The notes: generated by a model not told the origin, from the sequence alone. A DNA stretch of 64,000 bases from an uncultured Caproiciproducens sp. (GCF_963664915.1 NZ_OY761810.1:1130661-1194660); one strand, 5' to 3'. Shown: positions 9,161-18,164, counted from the stretch's first letter. A program made the numbers and translations.

Positions 9161-10153
9161 TTGAATAAGATAATCAACGAACCTGAACAGATGATTCAGG
9201 AAATGATAGATGGGTATATTGCTACCTGCCCTGAACTGCTTGAGGCTTTGCCGGAATACAAAGGCATTCTGATGAAACAAAAAAAGGACAAGGTGTCCAT
9301 CGTGACGGGCGGCGGCTCCGGAAACGAACCATGGATCATCGGCTATGTGGGTGAGGGTCTTGCGGACGGCGCGGCGTTGGGAAATGTGTATATTGCACCG
9401 CCGTCGCGGGCAATCCTAAATGTGACAAAGGCTGTTAGTCACGACAGGGGCGTAATTTATATTGCTACAAACCATGCGGGCGATGTACTGAATTTCGAAC
9501 TGGTCGGCGAGCTTGCCGAACTGGACGGAATCGAAACGCGCTGTGTGTTCGTGGCCGACGATATTACCAGCGCGCCGAAGGAACAGCAGAGCGAGCGCCG
9601 CGGCGTGGCAGGCGTGGCGATGGTGATGAAGGTTGCCGGCGCGGCGTGCGACGCCGGACTGGACCTGGATGAAGCCGTAAGGGTTATCCGAAAAGCAAAT
9701 CAAAACACCTTTACGTTCAGCGTAACCACTTCCCCAGGATATCTTCCGAGCGGAAAGGCAATGTGCGAGCTTCCCGACGGCTTTATCGAATATGGAATGG
9801 GATTCAACGGTGAGCCCGGCGTCCTGCGCACAGAACTGAAAACGGCCGATGAAATAGCGGACACCATGCTGAGCTATCTGCTGGATGACAGCGGGATTAC
9901 AAGCGGCGATGAAATCGCCGTCATGGTGAATGGGTTCGGATTTACGAGCCTGCTGGAACTGAGCATTGTCAACCACAGAGTTACCGAAAGCCTGAAAGAA
10001 AAAGGAATTGTCCTTCATGACAGTTTCATCGATACGCTTTTTCAGCCTCAGGGCACCGGCGGCTTCTCCATTTCCATGCTGAAGCTGGACGACGAGCTGA
10101 AACCGTACTATGACGCACCCGCTTATTCGCCGTTCTTTAAAAAATACAGATAA
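9161..10153 (+). CDS. DhaK-like dihydroxyacetone/ketose kinase subunit with both active-site His replaced
   Basis: The 330-residue protein matches DhaK over its full length, including TGGGSGNEP, the NHAGD loop and GMGFNGEPG. In E. coli DhaK the substrate is bound as a hemiaminal to His218 in GIHGEPG, and His56 in GSGHEP acts in catalysis. Here both positions are Asn (N216 and N55) while the Asp of NxxGD (D108) is kept. It should bind a ketose differently from dihydroxyacetone. The start is TTG at 9161 with an AAAGGA site; a nearby ATG at 9154 gives only four codons. DhaL follows and no PTS-dependent DhaM is present, so phosphorylation is probably ATP-dependent. Confidence 0.88.
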   Translation: MNKIINEPEQMIQEMIDGYIATCPELLEALPEYKGILMKQKKDKVSIVTGGGSGNEPWIIGYVGEGLADGAALGNVYIAPPSRAILNVTKAVSHDRGVIYIATNHAGDVLNFELVGELAELDGIETRCVFVADDITSAPKEQQSERRGVAGVAMVMKVAGAACDAGLDLDEAVRVIRKANQNTFTFSVTTSPGYLPSGKAMCELPDGFIEYGMGFNGEPGVLRTELKTADEIADTMLSYLLDDSGITSGDEIAVMVNGFGFTSLLELSIVNHRVTESLKEKGIVLHDSFIDTLFQPQGTGGFSISMLKLDDELKPYYDAPAYSPFFKKYR

Positions 10154-10200
10154 GATACGGGCGCACGGCTGAAGCGCCGGATTCTTTAGGAGAGCAGAGT

Positions 10201-10848
10201 ATGAAGAATACCATGAATACACGGCAGCTGAGGGACATGTTCCTCTATGTGGCACGCAAAGTTGTGGACAGTGAAGATTTTTTAACGGAAATTGATTTGA
10301 AAATCGGTGACGGCGACCATGGATTCGGCATGGCGCTCGGTTTTAAAGCGGTAACCAAGACTTTGGAGGGAAAAGAGTTCCCCACTGCGGAAGCTGTTTT
10401 TCAGGAAGTCGGCATGACGCTTCTGGACACGATGGGCGGCGCCTCTGGCGTGCTCTTCGGCACTGTGTTCATCAGCGGGATTGTTGGACTGCCGCCGCAT
10501 GAAGAAGCGGATCTGGTGCTGTTTGCCTGTATTTTCCGAGCTTCGCTTGAGGCGCTGAAAAGACGCGGCAAGGCGAAAATCGGGGACAAGACAATGGTGG
10601 ACGCCCTTGAACCGGCGGTGATCGGTTTGGAAGAGGCGGCCAAAGCGGACGCAGGGCTAAAAGATGGCCTGGCCCTGTGCGCGGCCGGCGCGAAAAAGGG
10701 CATGGAATACACAAAGGAATGTGTGGCCCGGTTCGGCCGCGCAAAATCCTATGGAACCAAGGCAATTGGACTTCAGGATGCCGGCGCGACCTCTGTGTGG
10801 ATAATCTTTCAGGCAATGTCGGACTGGACTTCAGAAAATATTAAATAA
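10201..10848 (+). CDS. DhaL-like ATP-binding kinase subunit
   Basis: The 215-residue all-helical protein has the DhaL Mg-nucleotide aspartate cluster (D-LKIG-D-G-D), the nucleotide loop TMGGASGVLFGT, and GDKTMVDAL and SYGTKAIGLQDAGATS motifs. It supplies the ADP/ATP site for the DhaK-like partner encoded 47 bases upstream. A TAGGAGAG site precedes the ATG. Without DhaM the pair is expected to use ATP directly, as free-standing ATP-dependent DhaK enzymes do; the substrate is inferred from neighbours as a ketose. Confidence 0.9.
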   Translation: MKNTMNTRQLRDMFLYVARKVVDSEDFLTEIDLKIGDGDHGFGMALGFKAVTKTLEGKEFPTAEAVFQEVGMTLLDTMGGASGVLFGTVFISGIVGLPPHEEADLVLFACIFRASLEALKRRGKAKIGDKTMVDALEPAVIGLEEAAKADAGLKDGLALCAAGAKKGMEYTKECVARFGRAKSYGTKAIGLQDAGATSVWIIFQAMSDWTSENIK

Positions 10849-10884
10849 TTAAGACCAAAACATTTAATAAGGTGGGTATGAAAG

Positions 10885-11817
10885 ATGATCACCACGCTTA
10901 CGCTGAACCCGTGTATCGACAGAACCGTAACCATAGACGGATTTGCCTATGGGGGAACCAACCATGTGGATAATTTCCGGTGTGATGTGTCCGGCAAAGG
11001 AATCAATGTCAGCATTGCACTGAATAATATAGGGGAAGCCACTCGCTGCCTCGGGTTTAATTATATGGACGGCGGCTCGGCCTTAACCGATTTTTTAAAT
11101 GATGAGCATATCACCAACGATTTCTTAAATGTGCAGGGGCAGCTTCGCACCAATATTAAGATATTTGACAAGAAATCAAGCGTTATGAGCGAACTGAATG
11201 AAAGCGGAGATTTTGTAAACAGCGACTGTATTGCGGATCTTGTAAAGAAAGTGGAAGAGTATCTGCCGAAGACCTCTCTGCTTGTTCTGGACGGCAGCGT
11301 CCCGCCGGGCGTGTCGAAGGATATTTACAAAACCCTGACGGACAAAGCCAGGGAGTACGGCGTGAAAACAGTGATTGACGCGTACGGGGAGCTGCTTCTG
11401 GAAGGAATCAAAGCTTGTCCTTACCTCATTAAGCCGAACAAGGATGAACTTGAGGGCGCGTTCGGCGAAAAGATTGAAACAAGGGACGACGTCATCCGCA
11501 TCGCGCGGAAAGTTATTTCTCAGGGCGTCACAATGGTCTGTGTTTCCATGGGAAAGAGCGGCGCTATGCTCGTCACGGAGGATAAATCCTACTTCTGCGC
11601 GGGGGCGGATATCAAAGTCAGAGGGGTACAGGGCGCCGGAGATTCCCTGGTTGCCGGAATGTGCTATGCAATCGTGCATGATCTTTCCAGTGCGGAAATG
11701 CTCCGTTACGGTGTGGCCGTGGCGCATGGCTCTTTGATGCTGGAGGGTACGCAGATGTGCACGCAGGAAAGTTTTCAGCAGATGCTTCCGCTGATTCATA
11801 CAGAGGAAATATATTAA
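10885..11817 (+). CDS. PfkB-family sugar-phosphate kinase (1-phosphofructokinase/tagatose-6-phosphate kinase type)
   Basis: The 310-residue PfkB/ribokinase-fold kinase belongs to the FruK/LacC subgroup. It has the N-terminal TLTLNPCIDRTV, the GKGINVS substrate loop, and the GAGDSLVAG signature holding the catalytic Asp. It would add a second phosphate to a ketose monophosphate to make a ketose bisphosphate. It lies between DhaKL and a class II aldolase, giving a kinase-kinase-aldolase order. Closely related FruK enzymes act on C1-phosphorylated ketoses, which fits a DhaKL product phosphorylated at C1. Confidence 0.9.
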   Translation: MITTLTLNPCIDRTVTIDGFAYGGTNHVDNFRCDVSGKGINVSIALNNIGEATRCLGFNYMDGGSALTDFLNDEHITNDFLNVQGQLRTNIKIFDKKSSVMSELNESGDFVNSDCIADLVKKVEEYLPKTSLLVLDGSVPPGVSKDIYKTLTDKAREYGVKTVIDAYGELLLEGIKACPYLIKPNKDELEGAFGEKIETRDDVIRIARKVISQGVTMVCVSMGKSGAMLVTEDKSYFCAGADIKVRGVQGAGDSLVAGMCYAIVHDLSSAEMLRYGVAVAHGSLMLEGTQMCTQESFQQMLPLIHTEEIY

Positions 11818-11833
11818 GAATGGAGTCTTTATC

Positions 11834-12685
11834 ATGCCATTAGTGTCAACCAGAGATATTTTACTGGATGCAAAGCGCGGCGGTTACGCAGTGACCGCAT
11901 TTAATATTGAAAACATGGAAATGGCCCAGATTGTGATCCAGACAGCTACGGAAATGAGAAGTCCCGTTATCATACAGACCACGCCGGGAACGGTAAACTA
12001 TGCCGGGCTGGACATGCTGCGCGCAATGGTTGCGGTTGAAGCGGCAAAAACGGACATTCCGGTCGCCATGCATCTTGACCATGGCGACAGTTATGACCGG
12101 TGCATCGGCGCGATCGGCGCAAATTACACATCCGTCATGATCGACGGCTCAAAACTTCCCTATGAGGAAAATATAGCCCTTACAAAATCCGTCGTTGATG
12201 TTGCCGCACAGCAGGGTATTGACGTGGAAGGGGAACTGGGCACGCTCGGCGGAAAAGAGGATACCCATGAGGTAAAAGCCGGTGCGGAGCTCTACACAGA
12301 CCCCGCTCAGGCAAAGGACTTTGCCGAAAAAACCGGCGTGCGTTCCCTTGCGGTTGCCGTCGGCACCGCGCACGGCTTTTATAAAGGGGAGCCGAAGCTC
12401 GACTTTGACCGCCTGAAAAAAATCATTGAACTGGTCAACGTTCCGATTGTACTCCACGGCGCGTCCGGCCTGCCGGACGAAGCAGTCAGCCGCTCGGTCG
12501 CGCTGGGTGTCTGCAAGGCGAATTTTGCGACGGAACTCAGAGTTGCTCTGACCAAAGGCGTACGCGAGGTATTGCAGGACGAATCCGTTTATGACCCCAA
12601 GGTTTATATGAAGCTTGGCAAGAAATATGTTGCAGAAACCGTAAAGCATAAGATCTTGGTCTGCGGCTGCAACGGCAAAGCGTAA
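11834..12685 (+). CDS. Class II ketose-bisphosphate aldolase (GatY/KbaY/FbaA family)
   Basis: The 283-residue zinc aldolase has the HLDHG zinc motif (near residue 80), GTLGGKED, the GTAHGFYKG segment with a second His, and HGASGLP near residue 210. The family cleaves a ketose-1,6-bisphosphate (fructose or tagatose) to dihydroxyacetone phosphate and glyceraldehyde-3-phosphate. It starts 16 bases after the PfkB gene. Sequence alone does not tell the C4 stereochemistry, so tagatose, fructose, psicose or sorbose bisphosphate are all possible. Confidence 0.92.
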   Translation: MPLVSTRDILLDAKRGGYAVTAFNIENMEMAQIVIQTATEMRSPVIIQTTPGTVNYAGLDMLRAMVAVEAAKTDIPVAMHLDHGDSYDRCIGAIGANYTSVMIDGSKLPYEENIALTKSVVDVAAQQGIDVEGELGTLGGKEDTHEVKAGAELYTDPAQAKDFAEKTGVRSLAVAVGTAHGFYKGEPKLDFDRLKKIIELVNVPIVLHGASGLPDEAVSRSVALGVCKANFATELRVALTKGVREVLQDESVYDPKVYMKLGKKYVAETVKHKILVCGCNGKA

Positions 12686-12738
12686 AAGAACGAATTTGGA
12701 GAAAACTCCATTTTCATAAATTTTTAGGAGGATTCATC

Positions 12739-13716
12739 ATGAAAAGGTTTGGCAAATTATTAGGTATTGTACTTGCAGCAGCAACCCTTGTTTCAACACT
12801 TGCAGCCTGTTCCGGACCGGGAACCGCAAGCAGCGCAGCGGCCGCAAGCACAGCTTCCGCAGCGGCATCGGGCACAAAGAAGGAAATTACCGTCGGCGTC
12901 AGCCTTCTGACCAGAGAGCATGTTTTTTATAACAATATTGAGACAGCATTAAATAGCAAAGCAAAAGAATTAGGCGTTAAGCTTGTTGTTCAGGACGCCA
13001 ATCAGGATGCAAGCAAACAGCTCAGTCAGGTTCAGGATTTCATTACACAAAAAGTAGACGCAATCATCCTTTGCCCCACAAACTCAGCGGGCAGCAAATC
13101 GATGGTTGAATTGGCTTCAAAGGCAAATATCCCTGTGCTTACCATGGATGTTCCGTCCGACGGAAACACGGTATGCCACGTTTCCACCGATAACTACAAG
13201 GGCGGCGAGCTGGCTGCCGAATATCTTGTGAAGAGTGTACTGACCAACAAAAAGGGCAATGCGGCAGTCATTACCTATTCTGAAATCGAAGGCTGCGTAA
13301 ATCGTGAAAAGGGCTTTACAGAATGGCTTGCAAAGAACGCACCGGATGTTAAGGTTGTCGATGTTCAGAACTACTCCGGCGACCAGGCCAAAGCTGCCGA
13401 TGTTATGCAGAATATGCTCCAGAAGCATGCCGATCTTGACGCAGTGTTCTGTGTTGGTGACCCGGCCGCAATGGGTGCACTTTCCTCAGTCAAATCAGCG
13501 AACAAAAAAGTAAAGGTTATCGGTTTTGACGGAAATGCAGAAGGCGTTGCCGAAATTAAGAAGGCAGACAGCCTTTGGGTAGCAGACGTTGCTCAGGATC
13601 CTGCAAAAATCGGCGAAACCGCTCTTCAGGCGGCTGTTGATACCGTAAACGGCAAGACCGTTGAAAAGTTAATCGCAATTTCCCCGTATATCATCGATAA
13701 GTCAAACGCCAAATAA
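12739..13716 (+). CDS. Sugar ABC transporter substrate-binding lipoprotein (RbsB-like)
   Basis: The 325-residue protein has a lipoprotein signal peptide with lipobox LAAC (Cys24) and an Ala/Ser linker. A type I periplasmic-binding fold follows (ITVGVSLLTREHVFYNNIE; QDANQDASKQLSQVQDF; VDAIILCP), typical of ribose/allose/xylose binders. It captures a pyranose or furanose sugar outside the cell for the RbsA/RbsC-type pair downstream. AGGAGGATT precedes the ATG. It shares the operon with the intracellular kinases. Confidence 0.93.
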   Translation: MKRFGKLLGIVLAAATLVSTLAACSGPGTASSAAAASTASAAASGTKKEITVGVSLLTREHVFYNNIETALNSKAKELGVKLVVQDANQDASKQLSQVQDFITQKVDAIILCPTNSAGSKSMVELASKANIPVLTMDVPSDGNTVCHVSTDNYKGGELAAEYLVKSVLTNKKGNAAVITYSEIEGCVNREKGFTEWLAKNAPDVKVVDVQNYSGDQAKAADVMQNMLQKHADLDAVFCVGDPAAMGALSSVKSANKKVKVIGFDGNAEGVAEIKKADSLWVADVAQDPAKIGETALQAAVDTVNGKTVEKLIAISPYIIDKSNAK

Positions 13717-13795
13717 TTTACCTTGTTTTTAGCGGGGATGGGTGAGCCATTGCCTGTCCCCGCAAATTTATTTTGTATGGAAAGGAAGCATACAA

Positions 13796-15301
13796 ATGGG
13801 GCAGAAACCGATTGTTGAGTTGTCCAACATCAATAAGTCCTTTCCCGGTGTGAAAGCACTGTCTGATATTTCAGTAGATTTTTATCCGGGCGAAGTCCAT
13901 GTCCTTTTAGGGGAAAACGGAGCCGGAAAATCCACACTGATCAAAATCATCTCCGGAGTTTACCAGACGGACAGCGGAAGCCTAAAAGTGAACGGTGAAG
14001 AAGTGCGTTTCATGAACACCCGCGAGGGGCTTGCGCACGGCATCAGCGTAATCCATCAGGAATTAAGCGTCATTCCCGATTTAACTGTAGCTGAAAACAT
14101 ATTTCTTGGGCGGGAGCCAAAAGTAAAAGGAACCGGCCTGATCGATAAAAAGGCCATGATTGCACAGACACAGGAAATTTTGAATTCAATCGGAGTAAAT
14201 ATCAATGCGAAGGCCATGATACGCCGCCTGAATAACGCCGACAAGCAAATGGTGGAAATTGCAAGGGCGGTCTCACAGGACAGTTCGCTGGTTATTATGG
14301 ATGAACCAACATCCTCTCTTTCAAACAAAGAAGTGGACGCACTGTTTACTGTCATTAATAAGTTGAAAAAAAATAATGTCGCAGTTATTTATATATCGCA
14401 CAGGCTGAAGGAGATAACGACTATCGGCGACCGCATCACCGTCCTGCGTGACGGGCAGCTGATTAAAACGGCTCTGCTTTCTGAAATTAGCGAGGATGAC
14501 ATGATCACCCTCATGGTGGGACGGCAGATGACCCAGTTTTACTATCGGCCGGAAAAAGGCACGGTTAAGGATGAAGTTGTCTTGAAGGCGGAGCACCTGA
14601 CGCGCAGCGGCGTTTTCGAGGATGTTTCGTTTGAACTCAGGAAAGGTGAAATTCTGGGTGTGGCCGGGTTGATCGGCGCGGGCAGAACCGAAGTAATGCG
14701 CGCGATTTTCGGAGCGGATAAGCTGGACAGCGGAAAATGTTTTATCTTCGGGAAAGAAGTTCACTTTACTTCCCCGCGTCAGGCGATTCAGGCCGGGATC
14801 GGTCTGATTCCCGAGGACAGAAGGGGCCAGGGGCTGCTTCTGCAAAAATCGGTCAAAGAAAACACGTCGCTTGCAAGCCTTTTCGCAAATTCCAGCCATG
14901 GTATTATAGACCGGAAATGGGAAACGGAGATTGCAAAAGAATACATTGAAAAGCTGCACACCAGAACGCCGGATGAAAATGCACGTACCAAAAATCTTTC
15001 CGGAGGAAATCAGCAGAAGGTAGTCATCGCCAAGTGGCTGGTGGCAAATTCCAAAATACTGATTATGGATGAGCCGACGAGAGGCATTGATGTCAACGCG
15101 AAAGCCGAAATTTACGCCCTGATGAAGACTTTTGTGGAAAACGGGGGCAGTATTATCATGGTATCCTCTGAAATGCCGGAAGTAATCGGCGTTTCCACCC
15201 GTATCATGATTATGCGCGAGGGGCGTGTCTCCGGTTCGCTGGACAATGAAGATGTCGCTGAAAAAGATATAATGAAGCTAGCCAGCCTCAATGCTGGTTG
15301 A
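13796..15301 (+). CDS. Sugar ABC transporter ATP-binding protein (RbsA/MglA-like)
   Basis: The 501-residue protein has two tandem ATPase domains. The first has intact Walker A GENGAGKST and Walker B LVIMDEPTSSLS. The second has a degenerate Walker A (GLIGAGRTE) but a normal LSGGNQQK signature, as is usual for RbsA/MglA. It energises sugar uptake with the permease downstream. The ATG at 13796 is chosen because GGAAAGGAAG lies 8 bases before it; an in-frame GTG at 13742 has no such support. Confidence 0.94.
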   Translation: MGQKPIVELSNINKSFPGVKALSDISVDFYPGEVHVLLGENGAGKSTLIKIISGVYQTDSGSLKVNGEEVRFMNTREGLAHGISVIHQELSVIPDLTVAENIFLGREPKVKGTGLIDKKAMIAQTQEILNSIGVNINAKAMIRRLNNADKQMVEIARAVSQDSSLVIMDEPTSSLSNKEVDALFTVINKLKKNNVAVIYISHRLKEITTIGDRITVLRDGQLIKTALLSEISEDDMITLMVGRQMTQFYYRPEKGTVKDEVVLKAEHLTRSGVFEDVSFELRKGEILGVAGLIGAGRTEVMRAIFGADKLDSGKCFIFGKEVHFTSPRQAIQAGIGLIPEDRRGQGLLLQKSVKENTSLASLFANSSHGIIDRKWETEIAKEYIEKLHTRTPDENARTKNLSGGNQQKVVIAKWLVANSKILIMDEPTRGIDVNAKAEIYALMKTFVENGGSIIMVSSEMPEVIGVSTRIMIMREGRVSGSLDNEDVAEKDIMKLASLNAG

Positions 15302-15317
15302 GCCGGGAGGCATAAAA

Positions 15318-16286
15318 ATGAAAAATGAAATTGCTTTGAAAAAGTTTAAGCACGCGGCTCAGGAAAATACCATGGTGCTCTTTTTAGCAGCGCTGTTTAT
15401 CGTTTCATTGGTTTCTGTTCCCCGCTTCGCCGATGTGGGAAATTTGATCAATGTGCTGATGCAGGTCACCATCAATGCGCTGATTGCAACCGGCATGACC
15501 TTTGTCATTCTGACAGGCGGCATTGATTTGTCGGTTGGTTCTGTCGCGGCGCTTGCCGGCATTGTATCGTCTTCTCTGATTCAGTTCTTCCCCAACGCCG
15601 GGATCCCGATGAGCCTTCTGGTGATCTTCGGTACCTCTATCGTAGTCGGCGGTATCTGCGGCCTGATTACGGCGTTTAACATTGCCAATCTGCACGTGCC
15701 TCCCTTTGTGGCAACACTGGCCATGATGAGCATTGCGAGGGGTCTTGCTTATGTCTATACCAATGCAAAGCCTGTTTTCGGCCTTCCGGATGCATACGCA
15801 TGGCTGGGCCTCGGCTATATCGGACCTATTCCGGTCATGGTGATTATCATGATTATTATTTTGGCGGTCGCTTTTCTGGTGCTTCGCAGAACCTGCTTCG
15901 GCCGCTATGTGTTTGCCGTCGGCAGCAGCGAGGATGTTTCTCAGCTGAGCGGCATCAATGTTAAAAAAGTGAAGTTTAACGTATACATTATCTGTGCTAT
16001 TCTGGCAGCGCTGGCCGGCGCGGTGCTTTCTTCCAGACTTCAGGCGGGTCAGCCCGCGGCGGCCAACGGTTACGAGCTCAACGCCATCGCGGCGGTTGCC
16101 ATGGGCGGCACGAGCATGTCCGGCGGGCGCGGCGGCATCAGCCAGACTGTTCTGGGCTTGTGCATCATCGGCATTATTAACAATGCCCTGAGCCTTTTGG
16201 GCGTTTCGTCCTACTGGCAGACCATCGCAATGGGCGCCATTATTCTTGTTGCCGTTATCTTCGACCAAAACAAAAAGGACATATAG
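15318..16286 (+). CDS. Sugar ABC transporter permease (RbsC-like)
   Basis: The 322-residue integral membrane protein of the BPD_transp_2 family has about eight to ten membrane segments. Family motifs include MTFVILTGGIDLSVGSVAALAG and the EAA-like loop ELNAIAAVAMGGTSMSGGRG. It forms the channel of the RbsABC-type importer. The start at 15318 has a GGGAGG site 7 bases upstream; the alternative TTG at 15291 overlaps the ATPase gene. It is the last gene of the sugar operon and is followed by a terminator. Confidence 0.94.
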   Translation: MKNEIALKKFKHAAQENTMVLFLAALFIVSLVSVPRFADVGNLINVLMQVTINALIATGMTFVILTGGIDLSVGSVAALAGIVSSSLIQFFPNAGIPMSLLVIFGTSIVVGGICGLITAFNIANLHVPPFVATLAMMSIARGLAYVYTNAKPVFGLPDAYAWLGLGYIGPIPVMVIIMIIILAVAFLVLRRTCFGRYVFAVGSSEDVSQLSGINVKKVKFNVYIICAILAALAGAVLSSRLQAGQPAAANGYELNAIAAVAMGGTSMSGGRGGISQTVLGLCIIGIINNALSLLGVSSYWQTIAMGAIILVAVIFDQNKKDI

Positions 16287-16310
16287 TCATTTTGAAATCC
16301 CTATTCATCG

Positions 16311-16349
16311 GCAAGGACCGTTTCAGCACTTGGCTGAAACGGTCCTTGC
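16311..16349 (+). terminator. Terminator of the sugar operon
   Basis: A long dyad with arms GCAAGGACCGTTTCAGC and its near-perfect complement spans a short loop. It is followed by TTTCTG. It closes the operon 24 bases after the permease stop. Confidence 0.85.
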
Positions 16350-16419
16350 TTTCTGTGTTTAAACATATTTATCAATCCGCTTTCCTGTGCTATAATTAAG
16401 AAAAAAGGGGGTGCCGCCC

Positions 16420-17331
16420 ATGCAGATCAACCGGCTGTTTGAAATAACCTATCTTCTCTTAACGCGTTCCGGCGCAACAGCGAAAGAACTGGCGGAGCGT
16501 TTTGAGGTTTCGACCCGGACGATCTATCGGGATATCGATACGCTTTCTTCAGCGGGCATACCCGTTTACGCCAGCAAGGGAAAGGGAGGCGGTATCCATC
16601 TGCTGCCCGATTTTGTGCTGAACAAGTCCCTGCTGTCCGAGCAGGAGCAGAACGAAATCCTGTTTGCCCTGCAAAGCCTGAAGGCTACCAATTCCGGCCA
16701 GGGGGAAGCGGTTCTTGCCCATCTGAGCGCCCTGTTTCAAAGGCAGAGCACGGACTGGATTGACGTTGACTTTTCCACATGGGGCGGCGGCGATACCGAA
16801 CGGCTGAAATTTTCGGCGTTAAAAACAGGAATTTTAGAGCACCGCATGGTGACTTTCAACTATTATGCCGCCAACGGTGGAAAAAGCAGCCGCAAAGTAG
16901 AGCCGGTAAAACTGAGGTTTAAAGGTGCAGGATGGTATTTGCAGTGCTTCTGCCTTGAAAAGGAGGCGTACCGCACGTTTAAAGTGATTCGGATGCAGGA
17001 AGTGTTCCTTACGGAGGAACATTTTCACCGCCGTGCGGAGCCGTTGCCGGAGCTGGAAGCGCAGATGACCACGCCGGGTAGGCAAGTTACGCTTGAACTG
17101 CTGTTTTCGCCAAAAATGGCTTTTCGCGTATATGATGATTTCGACTACAGGCTGGTCCAAAAGAATGAAGACGGCAGTTTTTCCGTTACGGCGGACTATA
17201 TAGAAGACAGCTGGGTGTACGGGTATCTGCTTTCTTTCGGCGAAGATGTCCGTGTGGTTTCCCCGTCCCATGTTCAGAAAATACTGGAGAAAAAAGCGGA
17301 AAATATCCGTTCTTTATATCAAAATAATTAA
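16420..17331 (+). CDS. HTH/WYL-domain transcriptional regulator (YafY-like)
   Basis: The 303-residue regulator has an N-terminal HTH_11 domain (RLFEITYLLL to IYRDIDTLSSAGIP, residues 1-57) and a WYL domain around residues 140-215 (GAGWYLQCFCLEKEAYRTFKVIRM). A WCX-like C-terminus follows. WYL domains sense ligands, sometimes nucleotides. ATG at 16420 fits the AAAGGGGG site; an in-frame GTG lies nine bases earlier. It sits 70 bases upstream of a GyrI-like gene that is preceded by a TGACA/TGTCA palindrome, its likely target. Confidence 0.9.
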   Translation: MQINRLFEITYLLLTRSGATAKELAERFEVSTRTIYRDIDTLSSAGIPVYASKGKGGGIHLLPDFVLNKSLLSEQEQNEILFALQSLKATNSGQGEAVLAHLSALFQRQSTDWIDVDFSTWGGGDTERLKFSALKTGILEHRMVTFNYYAANGGKSSRKVEPVKLRFKGAGWYLQCFCLEKEAYRTFKVIRMQEVFLTEEHFHRRAEPLPELEAQMTTPGRQVTLELLFSPKMAFRVYDDFDYRLVQKNEDGSFSVTADYIEDSWVYGYLLSFGEDVRVVSPSHVQKILEKKAENIRSLYQNN

Positions 17332-17336
17332 TAATG

Positions 17337-17352
17337 TGACATACAGTTGTCA
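17337..17352. promoter_or_regulatory. Palindromic operator TGACA-N6-TGTCA before the GyrI-like gene
   Basis: Inverted repeat TGACA (17337-17341) and TGTCA (17348-17352), extended by partly symmetric AT flanks (ATG/CAT). It lies 50 bases before the start of the effector-binding gene and directly after the WYL regulator, its likely binder. Confidence 0.55.
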
Positions 17353-17401
17353 TATTCCATATGGTATCCTTGTCTTATCAAAATTGAAAAGAGGGAAATC
17401 T

Positions 17402-18112
17402 ATGGATTATGAAATTGTTGAATTAGAGAAAAAAACTGTTGCGGGGCTTTATGACAGAACAAGCAATTCCGATTCGGACATGCCGCTGAAAATAGGCGGC
17501 CTTTGGCAGTCGTTTTACGGCGGGGTAATACAAAAAATACCCAATAAAGCGGGCGAGACCGCGATTGGCCTGTACACAAATTATGAAAACGGCGTGCAGG
17601 GAGCCTATGATGTGATGGTGTGCTGTGAAGTAACGGGCGCGGGTGAGCTGCCGGAAAACGTCAAGATTTCCGCGATTCCGGCAGGAAAATACGCCAAATT
17701 CATCTTTCATGGTGATACACATAATGGGATGGCGGCCTTTTGGCGGGAAATATGGAACACGGACCTCAGCAGAAAGTTCTCCTGCGATTTTGAGGAATAT
17801 CTGCCGAGCGACGACTACACCAACGCGCAGGTCAATATTTATATCGCGCTGCATGATTTTTGCCAGAGCTGCGGCATGCCGATGACACAGGAGGAGCAGT
17901 ACGGAACGGAAAAGGACGGCTCCAAAAATAAGGATTACTGCTGTTACTGCTACCAGAATGGCGCGTTTACCGCAGACTGTACCATGGAGCAGATGATTGA
18001 TTTCTGTCTGGACTATGAAAAGGATTCCGGTATGTATGAGGACAGAAACCAGGCCCGCGCGGCCATGCTGGAGTGGTTCCCAACACTGAAAAGATGGCAT
18101 AAGAAATACTGA
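17402..18112 (+). CDS. GyrI-like effector-binding domain fused to a zinc-ribbon domain
   Basis: The 236-residue product has an N-terminal GyrI-like/AraC-E-bind fold (about residues 1-150: MDYEIVELEKKTVAGL, WQSFYGGV, IPAGKYAKFIFHG). A C-terminal Cys-rich putative zinc ribbon follows, with CQSCGMPM and CCYCYQNGAF. GyrI-like domains bind small amphipathic compounds; the zinc-ribbon fusion is a recognised Firmicute arrangement of unknown role. The ATG at 17402 follows AAAAGAGGGA. It lies downstream of the WYL regulator and its probable operator. Confidence 0.85.
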   Translation: MDYEIVELEKKTVAGLYDRTSNSDSDMPLKIGGLWQSFYGGVIQKIPNKAGETAIGLYTNYENGVQGAYDVMVCCEVTGAGELPENVKISAIPAGKYAKFIFHGDTHNGMAAFWREIWNTDLSRKFSCDFEEYLPSDDYTNAQVNIYIALHDFCQSCGMPMTQEEQYGTEKDGSKNKDYCCYCYQNGAFTADCTMEQMIDFCLDYEKDSGMYEDRNQARAAMLEWFPTLKRWHKKY

Positions 18113-18164
18113 CGAACACAAGCCCGGAAAGCACGGTTCTTGCTTTTCGGGCTTCTATTCTGGA

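Noticed and set aside
9154-9165. ATG start for the DhaK-like gene
   Set aside because: It reads only four codons before a stop; TTG at 9161 is in the correct frame with an AAAGGA site.
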